Positions 28,156-37,059 of a stretch of DNA of 46,691 nucleotides are shown in pieces. The notes under the pieces are model-generated. The model worked only from the letters and a program-made list of their open reading frames with translations, made no database searches and was not told the origin of the DNA. Source of the DNA: Lysobacter enzymogenes. Its GTDB lineage: Bacteria; Pseudomonadota; Gammaproteobacteria; Xanthomonadales; Xanthomonadaceae. The DNA lies in contig NZ_FNOG01000013.1 of NCBI RefSeq assembly GCF_900106525.1, forward strand, positions 1-46,691, in the 5' to 3' direction. The position numbers and the translations under genes are program-made. How positions within the stretch are numbered: position 1 is the stretch's first letter; each line of letters begins with the position of its first letter.

Positions 28156-28635
28156 ATGAGCGCATCCGACCCGACCAGCCCCGCGGCGCCCGCCGCCGAA
28201 GCGACCGCCGCCAAGTCCTTGTTCCGCGGCACCACCACCGTCGACGACCTCAACCGGCTCTCGCGCAACACCGCGATGGAGCCTTTAGGCATCGTCTTCA
28301 CCGAAATCGGCCCCGATTACGTGCGCGGCACCATGCCGGTCGACGCGCGCACCCACCAGCCCTACGGCCTGCTCCACGGCGGCGCCTCGGTGCTGCTGGC
28401 CGAGACCCTGGGCAGCAGCGCCGGCAACCTGTGCTGCTCGGAAGGCCGGATCTGCGTCGGCATCGAGATCAACGCCAACCACGTGCGCGGGGTGCGCAGC
28501 GGCACCGTCACCGGCACCGCCCGGCCGATCCACGTCGGCGTCAGCACCCAGGTCTGGGAGATCCGCATCGAGGACGAGGCCGGCCGCCTGGCCTGCATCT
28601 CGCGCCTGACCCTGGCCGTGGTACCCAAGGCCTGA
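28156..28635 (+). CDS. Hotdog-fold acyl-CoA thioesterase, YdiI/MenI-like
   Basis: 159 residues, cytosolic. Closely resembles E. coli YdiI (1,4-dihydroxy-2-naphthoyl-CoA hydrolase / menI): ATMPVDxRTxQPxGLLHGG-like TMPVDARTHQPYGLLHGGAS, the catalytic Glu in LLAETLGS, GIEINANHVRG, QVWEIRIEDEAGRLACISRL. It carries about 20 extra disordered residues at the N terminus (SPAAPAAEATAA). Physiological acyl-CoA substrate uncertain; a menaquinone role is doubtful without other men genes. Confidence 0.92.
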   Translation: MSASDPTSPAAPAAEATAAKSLFRGTTTVDDLNRLSRNTAMEPLGIVFTEIGPDYVRGTMPVDARTHQPYGLLHGGASVLLAETLGSSAGNLCCSEGRICVGIEINANHVRGVRSGTVTGTARPIHVGVSTQVWEIRIEDEAGRLACISRLTLAVVPKA

Positions 28636-28704
28636 GCCGGCGGGTAGGCTAGGACTCCGCGTGGCGCGCGATGCGCGCCCGCACCGCGCCATCGCCGAGG
28701 TCCC

Positions 28705-29751
28705 GTGCGCCGACCCACCATCAAAGATGTCGCCGAACTCGCCCAGGTCTCGCTGAAGACCGTCTCGCGGGTCATCAACGACGAGTCCGGCGTGCGCGCC
28801 CGCACCCGCGCGCGGGTGCACGAGGCGATCGCCGAACTCGAATACCGTCCCGACCCGTCCGCGCGCAGCCTGCGCAGCGCCCAGCCGTATGCGCTGGGCG
28901 TGGTCTACGACAACCCGAACCCGTACTACATCATCAGCGTGCAGAACGGCGTGCTGGCCGCCTGCCGCGAGACCGGCTACGGCCTGCAGATCCATCCCTG
29001 CGATTCGTCCTCGCCGCTGCTGGCCGCCGACCTGATCGACCTGGTCCAGGGCGCGCGCCTGGCCGGCCTGGTGCTGGCGCCGCCGATGTCCGAGCGCATG
29101 GAGCTGGTCAGCGAACTGCTCGCGCACGGGATCAAGCTGGTGCGCATCGTCTCGGCCGCGGAAGACCCGCGCGACGGCGCGCCGTGCGTATGGGTCGACG
29201 ACCGCGACGCCGCCTACGACATCACTGAGCACCTGATCCAGCTCGGCCACCAGCGCATCGGCTTCCTGTGGGGCGGCAAATCGCACCGCTCCAGTTGGGA
29301 GCGCTACAAGGGCTACGCCCAGGCGCTGACCGACTACGGCATCGGCGAAGACGAAAACCTGGTGCTGCCCGGCGACTACTCCTTCGACGACGGCTTCCGC
29401 GGCGCGCGCCGCCTGTTCGCCCTGCCCGACCGGCCGACCGCGATCTTCGGCAGCAACGACGAAATCGCCGCCGGCGTGCTGGCGGCGGCGAAGTCCTCCG
29501 GCATGCACGTGCCCTACGACCTGTCGATCGCCGGGTTCGAGGACAGCCCGTTCTCCAAGCAGTCGTGGCCGACGCTGACCACCGCGCGGCAGGCGACCGA
29601 AGAGATCGCGCGCCACGCCGCGTATCGCCTGATCGCCGAATTGCGGCGCGAGAGCGAGACGCCGGCGGAAGCGCCGGCGAACGAGGGGTTCAGCCCGATC
29701 CTGGTGGTGCGCGGGTCGACGGCGCCGCCGCGGCCGCTTGGCGGCGCTTGA
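28705..29751 (+). CDS. LacI-family transcriptional regulator
   Basis: 348 residues from a GTG start. HTH TIKDVAELAQVSLKTVSRVI at 5-24 and hinge PSARSLRS, then a sugar-binding domain from about 60 (YALGVVYDNPNPYYI) to 340. The C terminus has family-typical LSIAGFEDSPFSKQSWPTLTT. 69 bp after the thioesterase gene and convergent with the eda operon. LacI-type regulators near GlcNAc and Entner-Doudoroff genes often sense sugars or sugar phosphates; the specific ligand is not visible. Confidence 0.93.
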   Translation: MRRPTIKDVAELAQVSLKTVSRVINDESGVRARTRARVHEAIAELEYRPDPSARSLRSAQPYALGVVYDNPNPYYIISVQNGVLAACRETGYGLQIHPCDSSSPLLAADLIDLVQGARLAGLVLAPPMSERMELVSELLAHGIKLVRIVSAAEDPRDGAPCVWVDDRDAAYDITEHLIQLGHQRIGFLWGGKSHRSSWERYKGYAQALTDYGIGEDENLVLPGDYSFDDGFRGARRLFALPDRPTAIFGSNDEIAAGVLAAAKSSGMHVPYDLSIAGFEDSPFSKQSWPTLTTARQATEEIARHAAYRLIAELRRESETPAEAPANEGFSPILVVRGSTAPPRPLGGA

Positions 29752-29837
29752 GCCGCGACTGCGGCGTCATCGGCCGCAGCCTGCGCTACCGCCACTTCGC
29801 CACAGAGCGCCGCAACGCCCGGAGCGACGCGTGCGTT

Positions 29838-29952
29838 CCCTCTCCCGCTTGCGGGAGAGGGTTAGGGTGAGGGAAACACGACCTCGCCGCAGCGACGGCC
29901 CACGCGATCGCGCCTGCCCTCACCCCGGCCCTCTCCCGCAAGCGGGAGAGGG
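29838..29952. repeat. Inverted repeat pair, CCCTCTCCCGC family
   Basis: Arm 1 (29838-29873) and arm 2 (29917-29952) are inverted copies. Each contains the palindrome CTCTCCCGCTTGCGGGAGAG and a TTAGGGTGAGGG / CCCTCACCC tail. It lies between the convergent LacI and eda genes and can also act as a bidirectional barrier. Fourth repeat family of the window. Confidence 0.88.
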
Positions 29953-29960
29953 AGACCGGC

Positions 29961-30605
29961 TCACTTAAGCGCCGCAGCTTCGCGCGCCAGCGCTTCGATC
30001 TTGGCCCAATCGCCGGCCTTCACCGCCGCCGCCGGCGCGACCCACGAGCCGCCGACGCAAGGCACTTTGGCCAACGCCAGATACTCGTGCGCGTTGTTCG
30101 CGCCGATGCCGCCGGTGGCGCAAAAACGCAGTTCCGGCAGCGGGCCGCCCAGCGATTTCAGCGCGACCGCGCCGCCGATGGATTCGGCCGGGAAGAACTT
30201 GAGCTGGGTGTAGCCCTGCTCCAGCAGCGCCATCGCTTCCGACGCGGTGGCCGCGCCCGGCAGCCACGGCAGGTCGATGTCGCGCGCGGCGGCGATCAAG
30301 CCCGGCGAACTGCCCGGCGAGACCGCGAAGGTCGCGCCGGCCTTCAAGGCATCGGCGAAATCCTGCGGCCGGCGCACGCTGCCGACGCCGACCGCGGCGC
30401 CTTCGACTTCGGCGGCGATCGCGCGCACCGCCTCCAGCGCGACCGGCGTGCGCAAGGTCACTTCGATCGCCGGCAGGCCGCCGGCGACCAGCGCGCGCGC
30501 CAACGGCACGGCGTGGGCGAGGTCGTCGATCACCAGCACCGGCACCACCGGCGCCAGCGCCAGCACCGCGCCGACGCGCTTTTGCAATTCTGCGATCGCA
30601 GTCAT
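29961..30605 (-). CDS. eda: 2-keto-3-deoxy-6-phosphogluconate (KDPG) aldolase
   Basis: 214-residue class I aldolase splitting KDPG to pyruvate and glyceraldehyde-3-phosphate, last step of the Entner-Doudoroff pathway. Schiff-base Lys136 in QLKFFPAE, acid/base Glu48 in AIEVTLRT, and the phosphate-binding GGIGANN are present; the usual GVGTV is GVGSV. ATG 30605 chosen over an open upstream frame because it starts the canonical domain and avoids overlap with the HAD gene. Last gene of the zwf-pgl-edd-HAD-eda series. Confidence 0.95.
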   Translation of the reverse strand: MTAIAELQKRVGAVLALAPVVPVLVIDDLAHAVPLARALVAGGLPAIEVTLRTPVALEAVRAIAAEVEGAAVGVGSVRRPQDFADALKAGATFAVSPGSSPGLIAAARDIDLPWLPGAATASEAMALLEQGYTQLKFFPAESIGGAVALKSLGGPLPELRFCATGGIGANNAHEYLALAKVPCVGGSWVAPAAAVKAGDWAKIEALAREAAALK

Positions 30606-30630
30606 TCGTTCGTTCCTAATCGGTGGCGAC

Positions 30631-31311
30631 TCAGGCGCGCGCGGCGACTTCGTCGATGTGCTTGAGCAGGTCGGCCGGATCTTCGTAGACGCGGAAGCCG
30701 CCGGCACGTTCGAGTTCGTCCTGGCCGTAGCCGCCGGACAACAAGCCGACGCCGAGCGCGCGGGCGCGGCGCGCGGCGAGCAAGTCCCAGATGCTGTCGC
30801 CGACCACGACCGAATGCTCGATGTCGGCGCCGAGCTTGTCGGCGGCGGCGAGGAACAGGTCGGGATCGGGCTTGGCGTAGCGGACCATGTCGCGGGTGAT
30901 CACCACATTGCGCTCGGGATCCACGCCGAGCGCGACCAGGTTGTGACGCGCGGTTTCCATGCGGCCGCTGGTGGCGATGGCCCAGGGGATATCGTTGTCG
31001 GTGAGGTAGGCGAGCAGTTCGACCGCGCCCGGCAGCGGCCGGATCTGCGTGGCCTGCGCGGCGTAGGCCTGCGCGTGCAGCTTGTGCAAGCGCTCGACCC
31101 GCTCGGGAGTGATGTCGATACCGGTCTCGCGCAGCAGGATGTTGGTGAACAACCCGCCGCTCATGCCGATCTTGCGGTGGATGCGCCACACCGACAGCGG
31201 GATGCCGTCGGCGTCGAGCGCCTGTTTCCATGCAAGCACGTGCTGATAGACGCTGTCGACCAGGGTGCCGTCGAGGTCGAACAGGAAGGTGGTGCGGATG
31301 GGGGCGGGCAT
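30631..31311 (-). CDS. HAD-superfamily hydrolase (phosphatase)
   Basis: 226 residues, subfamily IA (beta-phosphoglucomutase / phosphoglycolate phosphatase-like). Motif [13 protein letters not shown] with nucleophile Asp11 and Asp13, cap helix [14 protein letters not shown], motif II ATSGR, motif III Lys in [11 protein letters not shown], motif [21 protein letters not shown] before ATG 31311 favours this start over the ATG 30 bases upstream. Its place between edd and eda suggests a sugar-phosphate or phospho-intermediate clean-up role (inference). Confidence 0.92.
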   Translation of the reverse strand: MPAPIRTTFLFDLDGTLVDSVYQHVLAWKQALDADGIPLSVWRIHRKIGMSGGLFTNILLRETGIDITPERVERLHKLHAQAYAAQATQIRPLPGAVELLAYLTDNDIPWAIATSGRMETARHNLVALGVDPERNVVITRDMVRYAKPDPDLFLAAADKLGADIEHSVVVGDSIWDLLAARRARALGVGLLSGGYGQDELERAGGFRVYEDPADLLKHIDEVAARA

Positions 31312-31360
31312 GTCGCGCTCCGAAGTCGCGGGATGGGCCAACGAGGAACTTACCTATCGT

Positions 31361-31546
31361 CATTCCCGCGAAGGCGGGAATCCAGAGACTTCAGCGCCCT
31401 GTCGCGATGAAGCCCTGGGCTCCCGCTTCCGCGGGAACGACGGGTGTAACTGTCGCGGTGAAACCCCGGGTTCCCGCTATCGCGGGAACGACGGGCGCAA
31501 CTGTCGCGGCGAAGTCCTGAGTTCCATCTTCGCGGGAACGACGGAT
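31361..31546. repeat. Palindromic repeat array 1 (four hairpins)
   Basis: Begins with ATTCCCGCGAAGGCGGGAAT, then CCAGAGACTTCAG, then three hairpins of the type TTCCCGC..GCGGGAACGACGG spaced about 58 bases, separated by a conserved CTGTCGCGGTGAA-like spacer. The unit is the widespread TTCCCGCGAAGGCGGGAA family. Confidence 0.85.
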
Positions 31547-31611
31547 GGTGCTTTCGCGGACGTTCGCTTTCGACTCAATCGATCACAAGCACCCGCGTTC
31601 TTTCCTACCGC

Positions 31612-31745
31612 CATTCCCGCGAAGGCGGGAATCCAGAGACTTCAGAGCCATGTCGCGATAAAGCCCTGGGTTCCCGCTTCCGCGGGAACGACGGGTGCGA
31701 CTGTCGCGGTGAAGCCCCGGGTTCCCGCCTGCGCGGGAACGACGG
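31612..31745. repeat. Palindromic repeat array 2 (three hairpins)
   Basis: Near-duplicate of the first ~130 bases of array 1, including the leading ATTCCCGCGAAGGCGGGAAT, CCAGAGACTTCAG and TGTCGCGAT spacer. Copies differ by scattered substitutions, and hairpin loops vary (TTCC, CTGC, TATC). Confidence 0.85.
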
Positions 31746-31787
31746 TCGTAGCGGCGCGAACCATCGATGCCCGCGTCGCCGCTTGAA

Positions 31788-33620
31788 TCACAACGGCACC
31801 GGCCCGAACACGCCCGCGCCCTGGTCGGCCGGCGCGGCCGCGGCGCGGAACGCGGCGAACAGCTCGCGGCCGAAGCCGACATGGTGAGAGGACAGATCCG
31901 CGGTCGCGATCTCGCGCGCGGCCCAGTCGGCCGGCTCGATCACGCTCAGCGTCCCGGCCACCGCGTCCACGCGCAACACGTCGCCATCGCGCAGCCTGGC
32001 CAGCGGGCCGCCGGCCTCGGCTTCGGGGGTGACGTGGATCGCCGCCGGGACCTGGCCCGACGCGCCGGACATGCGGCCGTCGGTGACCAAGGCCACGCGA
32101 TGGCCGCGCTTCTGCAGCACGGTCAAGGTCGGCGTCAGTTGGTGCAGCTCCGGCATGCCGTTCGCGCGCGGGCCCTGGAAGCGCACCACCACGATCACAT
32201 CGCGATCCAGCTCGCCGCGCTCGAACGCCTGCTTGACCTCGTATTGCTCGCTGAACACCCGGCACGGCGCCTCGACCACCCAGCGATCTTCCGGCACCGC
32301 CGAGACCTTGATCGCCGCGCTGCCGAGATTGCCGCTGAGCACACGCAAGCCGCCGTCGGCGCGGAACGGCTCGGCCACCGGGCGCAGCACCGCGGTGTCG
32401 CAACTGGTCGGCGTCGACGGCACGTACTGCACTTCGCCGTCCTCGCCCAGGCGCGCTTCGACCCGATAACGATCCAGGCCGTGGCCGGCGACGGTTTCCA
32501 CATCGCCGTGCAGCAGGCCGTGATCGAGCAGTTCGCCGATCAGGAACGCCAGCCCGCCGGCGGCGTGGAAGTGGTTCACGTCGGCGCTGCCGTTGGGATA
32601 CACCCGCGCCAGCAGCGGCACCGCCGAGGACAGCGCGTCGAAATCCTCCAGGCGCAGCTCGATGCCGGCAGCCGCGGCCATCGCCACCAGATGCAGCAGG
32701 TGGTTGGTCGAACCGCCGGTGACGTGCAAACCGATCACGCCGTTGACGATGGCGCGCTCGTCGACGATGCGGCCGATCGGCCGGTAATCCTCGCCCAGCG
32801 CGGTGATCTGCGCGGCGCGGCGCGCGGCCAGCGCGGTCAGCGCATCGCGCAGCGGGGTGTTGGGATGGACGAAGCTGGAGCCCGGCAGGTGCAGGCCCAT
32901 CATCTCCATCAGCATCTGGTTGGAATTGGCGGTGCCGTAGAAGGTGCAGGTGCCCGGGCCGTGGTAGCTGCGCGCCTCGGCTTCGAGCAATTCGTCGCGG
33001 CTCGCCTCGCCGGTGGCGTAGCGCTGGCGCACGCGCGATTTCTCGTCGTTGGGCAAGCCCGAGGTCATCGGCCCGGCCGGCACAAAGATGCCCGGCAGGT
33101 GGCCGAAGTGCAGCGCGCCGATCAGCAGGCCGGGCACGATCTTGTCGCACACGCCCAGGTACAGCGCCGAATCGAACATGTCGTGCGACAGCGCCACCGC
33201 GGTGGACATGGCGATCACGTCGCGCGAGAACAGCGACAGCTCCATGCCTTCGCGGCCCTGGGTGACGCCGTCGCACATCGCCGGCACGCAGCCTGCGACC
33301 TGCGCGGTCGCGCCGGCTTCGCGCGCGGCGGCCTTGATCAGGTCGGGAAAGCGCTCCAGCGGCTGATGCGCGGAGAGCATGTCGTTGAACGAGGTGACGA
33401 TGCCCAGGTTCGGCGCCGCGCCGCTGCGCAGCGCCTGCTTGTCGCCGGTGCTGCAGGCGGCGAAGCCGTGGGCGAGATTGCCGCAGGACAGGCGCTTGCG
33501 GTGCGGACCGCTGCCGCAGGCCGCGTCGATGCGGGCCAGATAAGCAGCGCGGCGCGCGCGGCTGCGTTCGACGATGCGTTGGGTGACTTGCGCGACGGCA
33601 GGATGCAGTTGGGTCTTCAC
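31788..33620 (-). CDS. edd: Phosphogluconate dehydratase
   Basis: 610-residue [4Fe-4S] dehydratase converting 6-phosphogluconate to KDPG (E. coli Edd 603 aa). Key regions: cluster cysteines in [27 protein letters not shown] and the [23 protein letters not shown] segment; C-terminal [22 protein letters not shown]. The start is taken as GTG 33620 (MKTQLHPAV after initiation), because this aligns with the family and no ATG fits; the open frame upstream is low-quality sequence. Operon: zwf and pgl upstream, HAD and eda downstream. Confidence 0.95.
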   Translation of the reverse strand: MKTQLHPAVAQVTQRIVERSRARRAAYLARIDAACGSGPHRKRLSCGNLAHGFAACSTGDKQALRSGAAPNLGIVTSFNDMLSAHQPLERFPDLIKAAAREAGATAQVAGCVPAMCDGVTQGREGMELSLFSRDVIAMSTAVALSHDMFDSALYLGVCDKIVPGLLIGALHFGHLPGIFVPAGPMTSGLPNDEKSRVRQRYATGEASRDELLEAEARSYHGPGTCTFYGTANSNQMLMEMMGLHLPGSSFVHPNTPLRDALTALAARRAAQITALGEDYRPIGRIVDERAIVNGVIGLHVTGGSTNHLLHLVAMAAAAGIELRLEDFDALSSAVPLLARVYPNGSADVNHFHAAGGLAFLIGELLDHGLLHGDVETVAGHGLDRYRVEARLGEDGEVQYVPSTPTSCDTAVLRPVAEPFRADGGLRVLSGNLGSAAIKVSAVPEDRWVVEAPCRVFSEQYEVKQAFERGELDRDVIVVVRFQGPRANGMPELHQLTPTLTVLQKRGHRVALVTDGRMSGASGQVPAAIHVTPEAEAGGPLARLRDGDVLRVDAVAGTLSVIEPADWAAREIATADLSSHHVGFGRELFAAFRAAAAPADQGAGVFGPVPL

Positions 33621-33705
33621 TTGAACCTTGGTCGATGCGGGGCGCCGACATCGGCGCCTGGCCGGTGAATCCGAGAATACGGTCCCTTCGCGAAAAAGGG
33701 AGAGA

Positions 33706-33763
33706 GGGGGGATTTGCTCTTCCTGCACCTTCCGAAGAAGCGCCGGCAAAAGCAAATCCCCCC
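33706..33763. repeat. Inverted repeat GGGGGGATTTGCT / AGCAAATCCCCCC
   Basis: Perfect 13-bp arms (33706-33718, 33751-33763) with a 32-base loop, in the 271-bp spacer between pgl and edd. A further GC-rich hairpin (GTCCGCGGTGCGGAC, 33766-33780) follows at once. Nothing else is visible in this spacer. Confidence 0.8.
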
Positions 33764-33891
33764 GCGTCCGCGGTGCGGACGCCGCCCCCTGCGCGAGGGG
33801 GCGACAGCAAAAGCCTTAACTGGGAGGGGAGGGAGTCAGGGCTTGGCTGTCTGCGGAACCCAAAGCCTGCGGGTTCCAATAAAACTACGAG

Positions 33892-34647
33892 TTACGGGCT
33901 CCAATACAGGATCGGCGCGCTCGGCGCGCCGGCCAGCGCGGCGCGGATCGGCAAGGTCGAACGCGGATCGCGCTGCGCGGCGTGCAGCAGCGCGCGCTTG
34001 GTCTCGCCTTCGATGTGCAGATACAGCGCCGGCGCGGTGAAGATCGCGCTCAGGGTCAAAGTCATGCGCGGCTCGGGCATGGCCGCGGTGCGCACCGACA
34101 TCACCGGCGCGCGGCCGCGCGGCTGCAGGCCGATCTCGCGCAGCGCCGGGTTGTCGTGGCCCAAGTCGGGGAACAGCGAGGCGGTGTGGCCGTCCTCGCC
34201 CATGCCCAGCACCGCCACGTCCAGCGGCAGGCCTTCGTTGGCGATCTTGGTCAGCACCGGCATCAGCGCCATCTCCGGTGTGTCCACCGGGCGGTACAGC
34301 GGCAGGAAGCGCGCGGCGGCGGCGTTGTGCTGGAACAGGTGCTCGCGCAGCAGGCGTTCGTTGGAACGCGGATGCTCGGCCGGCACCCAGCGCTCGTCGA
34401 TCGGCAGCACGGTCACCCGCGCCCAATCCAGGGTCTGCTGCGACAGCTGCTGGAAGAAGCGCTTGGGCGTGTTGCCGCCGGACAGCGCGATGCTGGCCTC
34501 GCCGTGGCGGACCAGCGCGGCACGCAGATCGGCGGCGACCTGGCGCGCCAGCGCCGACGCCAGCTGCTCGGAGTCGTCGAACAGTTTTTCGTGCAAGGGC
34601 AGCGGCAAGGGTTCGATCACGGTCAGTCGCTCAGCCTGCATCTTCAT
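33892..34647 (-). CDS. pgl: 6-phosphogluconolactonase
   Basis: 251-residue DevB-type lactonase hydrolysing 6-phosphogluconolactone, cytosolic. Family motifs ALSGGNTPKRFFQQL, PIDERWVPAEHPRSNERLLREHL, GMGEDGHTASLFP and an ERRALLHAA-like KRALLHAAQ are clear. ATG 34647 has GGAGG seven bases upstream and overlaps the 3' end of zwf by 17 bases, indicating translational coupling; an earlier ATG at 34662 is less well placed. Confidence 0.95.
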   Translation of the reverse strand: MKMQAERLTVIEPLPLPLHEKLFDDSEQLASALARQVAADLRAALVRHGEASIALSGGNTPKRFFQQLSQQTLDWARVTVLPIDERWVPAEHPRSNERLLREHLFQHNAAAARFLPLYRPVDTPEMALMPVLTKIANEGLPLDVAVLGMGEDGHTASLFPDLGHDNPALREIGLQPRGRAPVMSVRTAAMPEPRMTLTLSAIFTAPALYLHIEGETKRALLHAAQRDPRSTLPIRAALAGAPSAPILYWSP

Positions 34648-36148
34648 GCCACGTCCTCCCATCGCGTTCGATCAGCGCCACCGCGGCGCTGGGTCCCCAA
34701 CTGCCGGCGGTGTACGGGCGCGGCGCCTCGGCGCTCGCGGCCCAGGCCGCGCGGATCGGGTCGATCCACTTCCACGCCGCGTCGACTTCGTCGCGGCGCA
34801 TGAACAACATCGGATTGCCGCGCACCACGTCCATCAGCAGGCGCTCGTAAGCGTCGGCCTGGCGCCCGCCGAACGCGGCGGCGAAGCTCATGTCCAGCGG
34901 CACGTGGCGCAGGCGCAGGCCGCCGGGGCCGGGCACCTTGTTCATCAGCCACAGCTTCACGCCCTCATCGGGCTGCAGCCGCAGCACCAGCTTGTTCGGT
35001 TGCAGGCGGCTGGACGGGTCTTGTTCGGTCAGGCCTTCGAAGATCGAATGCGGCACCTGGCGGAAGGTCACCACGATCTCCGACACCCGCTCGCCCAGAC
35101 GCTTGCCGGTGCGCAGGTAGAACGGCACCCCGGCCCAGCGCCAGTTCTTCACTTCGGCCTTGAGCGCGACGAAGGTTTCGGTGAACGACTGCGCGCCCAG
35201 TTCCTGCGCGTAGCCCGGCACCGCGCGGCCGTCGACCGCGCCGGCCTTGTACTGGCCGCGCACGGTGGACTGGGCAGCGTTGCCGTTCTCGATCGGGCGC
35301 AGCGCGCGCAACACCTTGAGCTTTTCGTCGCGGATCGCGTCGGCGGCCAGCGACGACGGCGGCTCCATCGCCACCAGGCACAGCAGCTGCAGCAGATGGT
35401 TCTGGACCATGTCGCGCAGCGCGCCGGACTTGTCGTAGTACGGCGCGCGCGATTCCACGCCGACGGTTTCGGCCACGGTGATCTGCACGTGGTCGATGTG
35501 CTCGGCCTTCCACAGCGGCTCGAACAGCGCGTTGCTGAAGCGCAGCGCGGTCAGGTTCTGCACCGTCTCTTTGCCGAGGTAATGGTCGATGCGGAAGATC
35601 TGGGTTTCGTTGAACACCCGCGCCAGCGCGTCGTTGATCGCATCGGCGCTGGTGCCGTCCTTGCCCAGCGGCTTTTCCACCACCACCCGGGTCTTGGGAT
35701 TGACCAGCCCGTGCGACTGCAGGCGGTCGGAAACCACGCCGAACAGGTCCGGGCCGACCGCGAGGTAGAACACCCGCACCCGCTCGGCATCGCTGAACTC
35801 GGCGGCGAATTCGGGCCAGCCGCTGTCCGAGCTCAAGTCCAGGCGGCGGTACGACAGCAGCGCCAGGAAGCCGTCGAGCACCTCGGTCTGGGTGGCCTGT
35901 TCGCCGGCGAACTGGATCAGCGCTTCGCGGATCTTGCCGCGGTAGGCCTCGTCGCTGCGCTCGTCGCGGGCGATGCCGACGATGCGCGCGCCGGCCACGA
36001 TCTGGCCGTCGGCGTAGCGGTGGAACAGCGCCGGCAGCAGCTTGCGCAGGGCGAGGTCGCCGGTGCCGCCGAAGATCACCAGATCGAACGGCGCCAGCGG
36101 CGCCAGGTGCGGCGGATGCGAGGGAGTAGGCACGGAATAGACGCTCAT
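34631..36148 (-). CDS. zwf: Glucose-6-phosphate 1-dehydrogenase
   Basis: 505-residue NAD(P)-dependent enzyme giving 6-phosphogluconolactone. Rossmann motif FGGTGDLALRK (26-36), EKPLGKD (158-164), and catalytic RIDHYLGKE (186-194, His188) are intact. ATG 36148 (MSVYSVPTPS) is taken, leaving a 158-bp regulatory gap to the divergent gntR gene; the frame is open to 36235 but would overlap the repeated operator-like sites. First gene of the Entner-Doudoroff operon. Confidence 0.95.
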   Translation of the reverse strand: MSVYSVPTPSHPPHLAPLAPFDLVIFGGTGDLALRKLLPALFHRYADGQIVAGARIVGIARDERSDEAYRGKIREALIQFAGEQATQTEVLDGFLALLSYRRLDLSSDSGWPEFAAEFSDAERVRVFYLAVGPDLFGVVSDRLQSHGLVNPKTRVVVEKPLGKDGTSADAINDALARVFNETQIFRIDHYLGKETVQNLTALRFSNALFEPLWKAEHIDHVQITVAETVGVESRAPYYDKSGALRDMVQNHLLQLLCLVAMEPPSSLAADAIRDEKLKVLRALRPIENGNAAQSTVRGQYKAGAVDGRAVPGYAQELGAQSFTETFVALKAEVKNWRWAGVPFYLRTGKRLGERVSEIVVTFRQVPHSIFEGLTEQDPSSRLQPNKLVLRLQPDEGVKLWLMNKVPGPGGLRLRHVPLDMSFAAAFGGRQADAYERLLMDVVRGNPMLFMRRDEVDAAWKWIDPIRAAWAASAEAPRPYTAGSWGPSAAVALIERDGRTWHEDAG

Positions 36149-36188
36149 GGACGGGTCCGGCGGGGTCTCGACTGGTCTCGGTGAAACC

Positions 36189-36297
36189 ATACCAGAAAAG
36201 ATACCAGTAAGATACCACCTGTGCAAAACAACCATGAATCAATGGTTTAAACAGGTTTAGCACGCGTTTGTTGCCGCCAATGGTCTGCCACTGGTAT
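36189..36297. promoter_or_regulatory. Divergent promoter region with repeated ATACCA half-sites (GntR operator candidate)
   Basis: Three direct ATACCA copies at 36189, 36201 and 36212 (spacing 12 and 11 bases, about one helical turn) near zwf, and an inverted TGGTAT at 36292 beside the regulator start, with TGGTCTGCCA at 36281. The region is much more A/T-rich than its surroundings. TGGTAT/ATACCA-type half-sites are known for GntR/UTRA regulators of GlcNAc genes (NagR/DasR/NagQ class), so binding by the adjacent regulator is likely (inference). Confidence 0.65.
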
Positions 36298-36306
36298 CTT
36301 TTCCCG

Positions 36307-37059
36307 ATGCAGGACTATCTGCAAAGCGAATTCCGCCGCCAGTCCGACGCGCGCCGCGCGCCGGCTTATCAACACCTGCGCCGAACCCTGCAGCACGCGA
36401 TCGAGAACGGCGAACTGACCGCCGGCCAGGCGCTGCCGGGCGAACGCGAGCTCGGCAAGCTGCTGGACCTGTCGCGGGTCACCGTGCGCAAGGCCATCGC
36501 CGGCCTGGTCGGCGACGGCCTGCTGGTGCAGCGCCAGGGCGCCGGCACCTTCGTCGCCGAGCGCATCGTCAAATCGTTCTCGCGCCTGACCAGCTTCACC
36601 GACGACCTGCGCGCGCGCGGGCTCGACCCGCGCTCGACCTTCCTCGAACGCGGCCTGGGCGAGGTCACCCCGGAAGAAGCGATGGCGCTGAACCTGTCGC
36701 CCGGCGCGGCGGTGATCCGCTACTACCGCCTGCGCACCGCCGACGGCGTGGCCCTGGCGCTGGAGCGCACCGTGGTACCGGCCAGCGTCATCGGCGATCC
36801 GGACCTGGTCGAAAACTCGCTGTACGAAGCCTTCGCCAAGCTCGGCATCCGCCCCACCCGCGCGCTGCAACGGCTGCGCGCGATCGCCTTCGACGCCGAG
36901 CAGGCACGGCTGATGAACCTGCCCGAAGGCGCGCCCGGATTGTTCATCGAACGCCGCACCTTCCTCGACGACGGTCGCGTCGTCGAGTTCACCCGATCCT
37001 TCTACCGCGGCGACGCTTACGACTTCGTCGCCGAACTCCAGAGCGAACCCACCCCGTGA
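36307..37059 (+). CDS. GntR-family (UTRA) regulator, NagQ/NagR/DasR-like
   Basis: 250 residues. Winged HTH at about 18-85 (PGERELGKLLDLSRVTVRKA, GDGLLVQRQGAGTFVA), UTRA effector domain at 95-245 (VIRYYRLRTADGVALALERTVVP, LFIERRTFLDDGRVVEFTRSFYRGDAY). The UTRA class senses GlcN-6-P or GlcNAc-6-P in characterised relatives. GTGA overlap with the following sugar isomerase gene places it in the nag operon. ATG 36307 chosen as the domain start; the open frame upstream runs into the operator. Confidence 0.94.
   Translation: MQDYLQSEFRRQSDARRAPAYQHLRRTLQHAIENGELTAGQALPGERELGKLLDLSRVTVRKAIAGLVGDGLLVQRQGAGTFVAERIVKSFSRLTSFTDDLRARGLDPRSTFLERGLGEVTPEEAMALNLSPGAAVIRYYRLRTADGVALALERTVVPASVIGDPDLVENSLYEAFAKLGIRPTRALQRLRAIAFDAEQARLMNLPEGAPGLFIERRTFLDDGRVVEFTRSFYRGDAYDFVAELQSEPTP

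Larger units (their letters stand above)
31312..31787. other. Repeat-filled gap inside the Entner-Doudoroff operon
   Basis: 476 bp between edd and the HAD gene with no coding sequence; nearly all of it consists of the two palindrome arrays described separately. It may cut or tune transcription from edd into HAD-eda. Confidence 0.7.

Noticed and set aside
29752-29960. Short open frames between the LacI and eda genes
   Set aside because: The interval is occupied by an inverted repeat pair; frames are extensions of repeat sequence.
31361-31745. CRISPR-like array of regular repeats
   Set aside because: Repeats are themselves palindromes with conserved spacers, only a few units, and no cas genes; this is a REP-type array.
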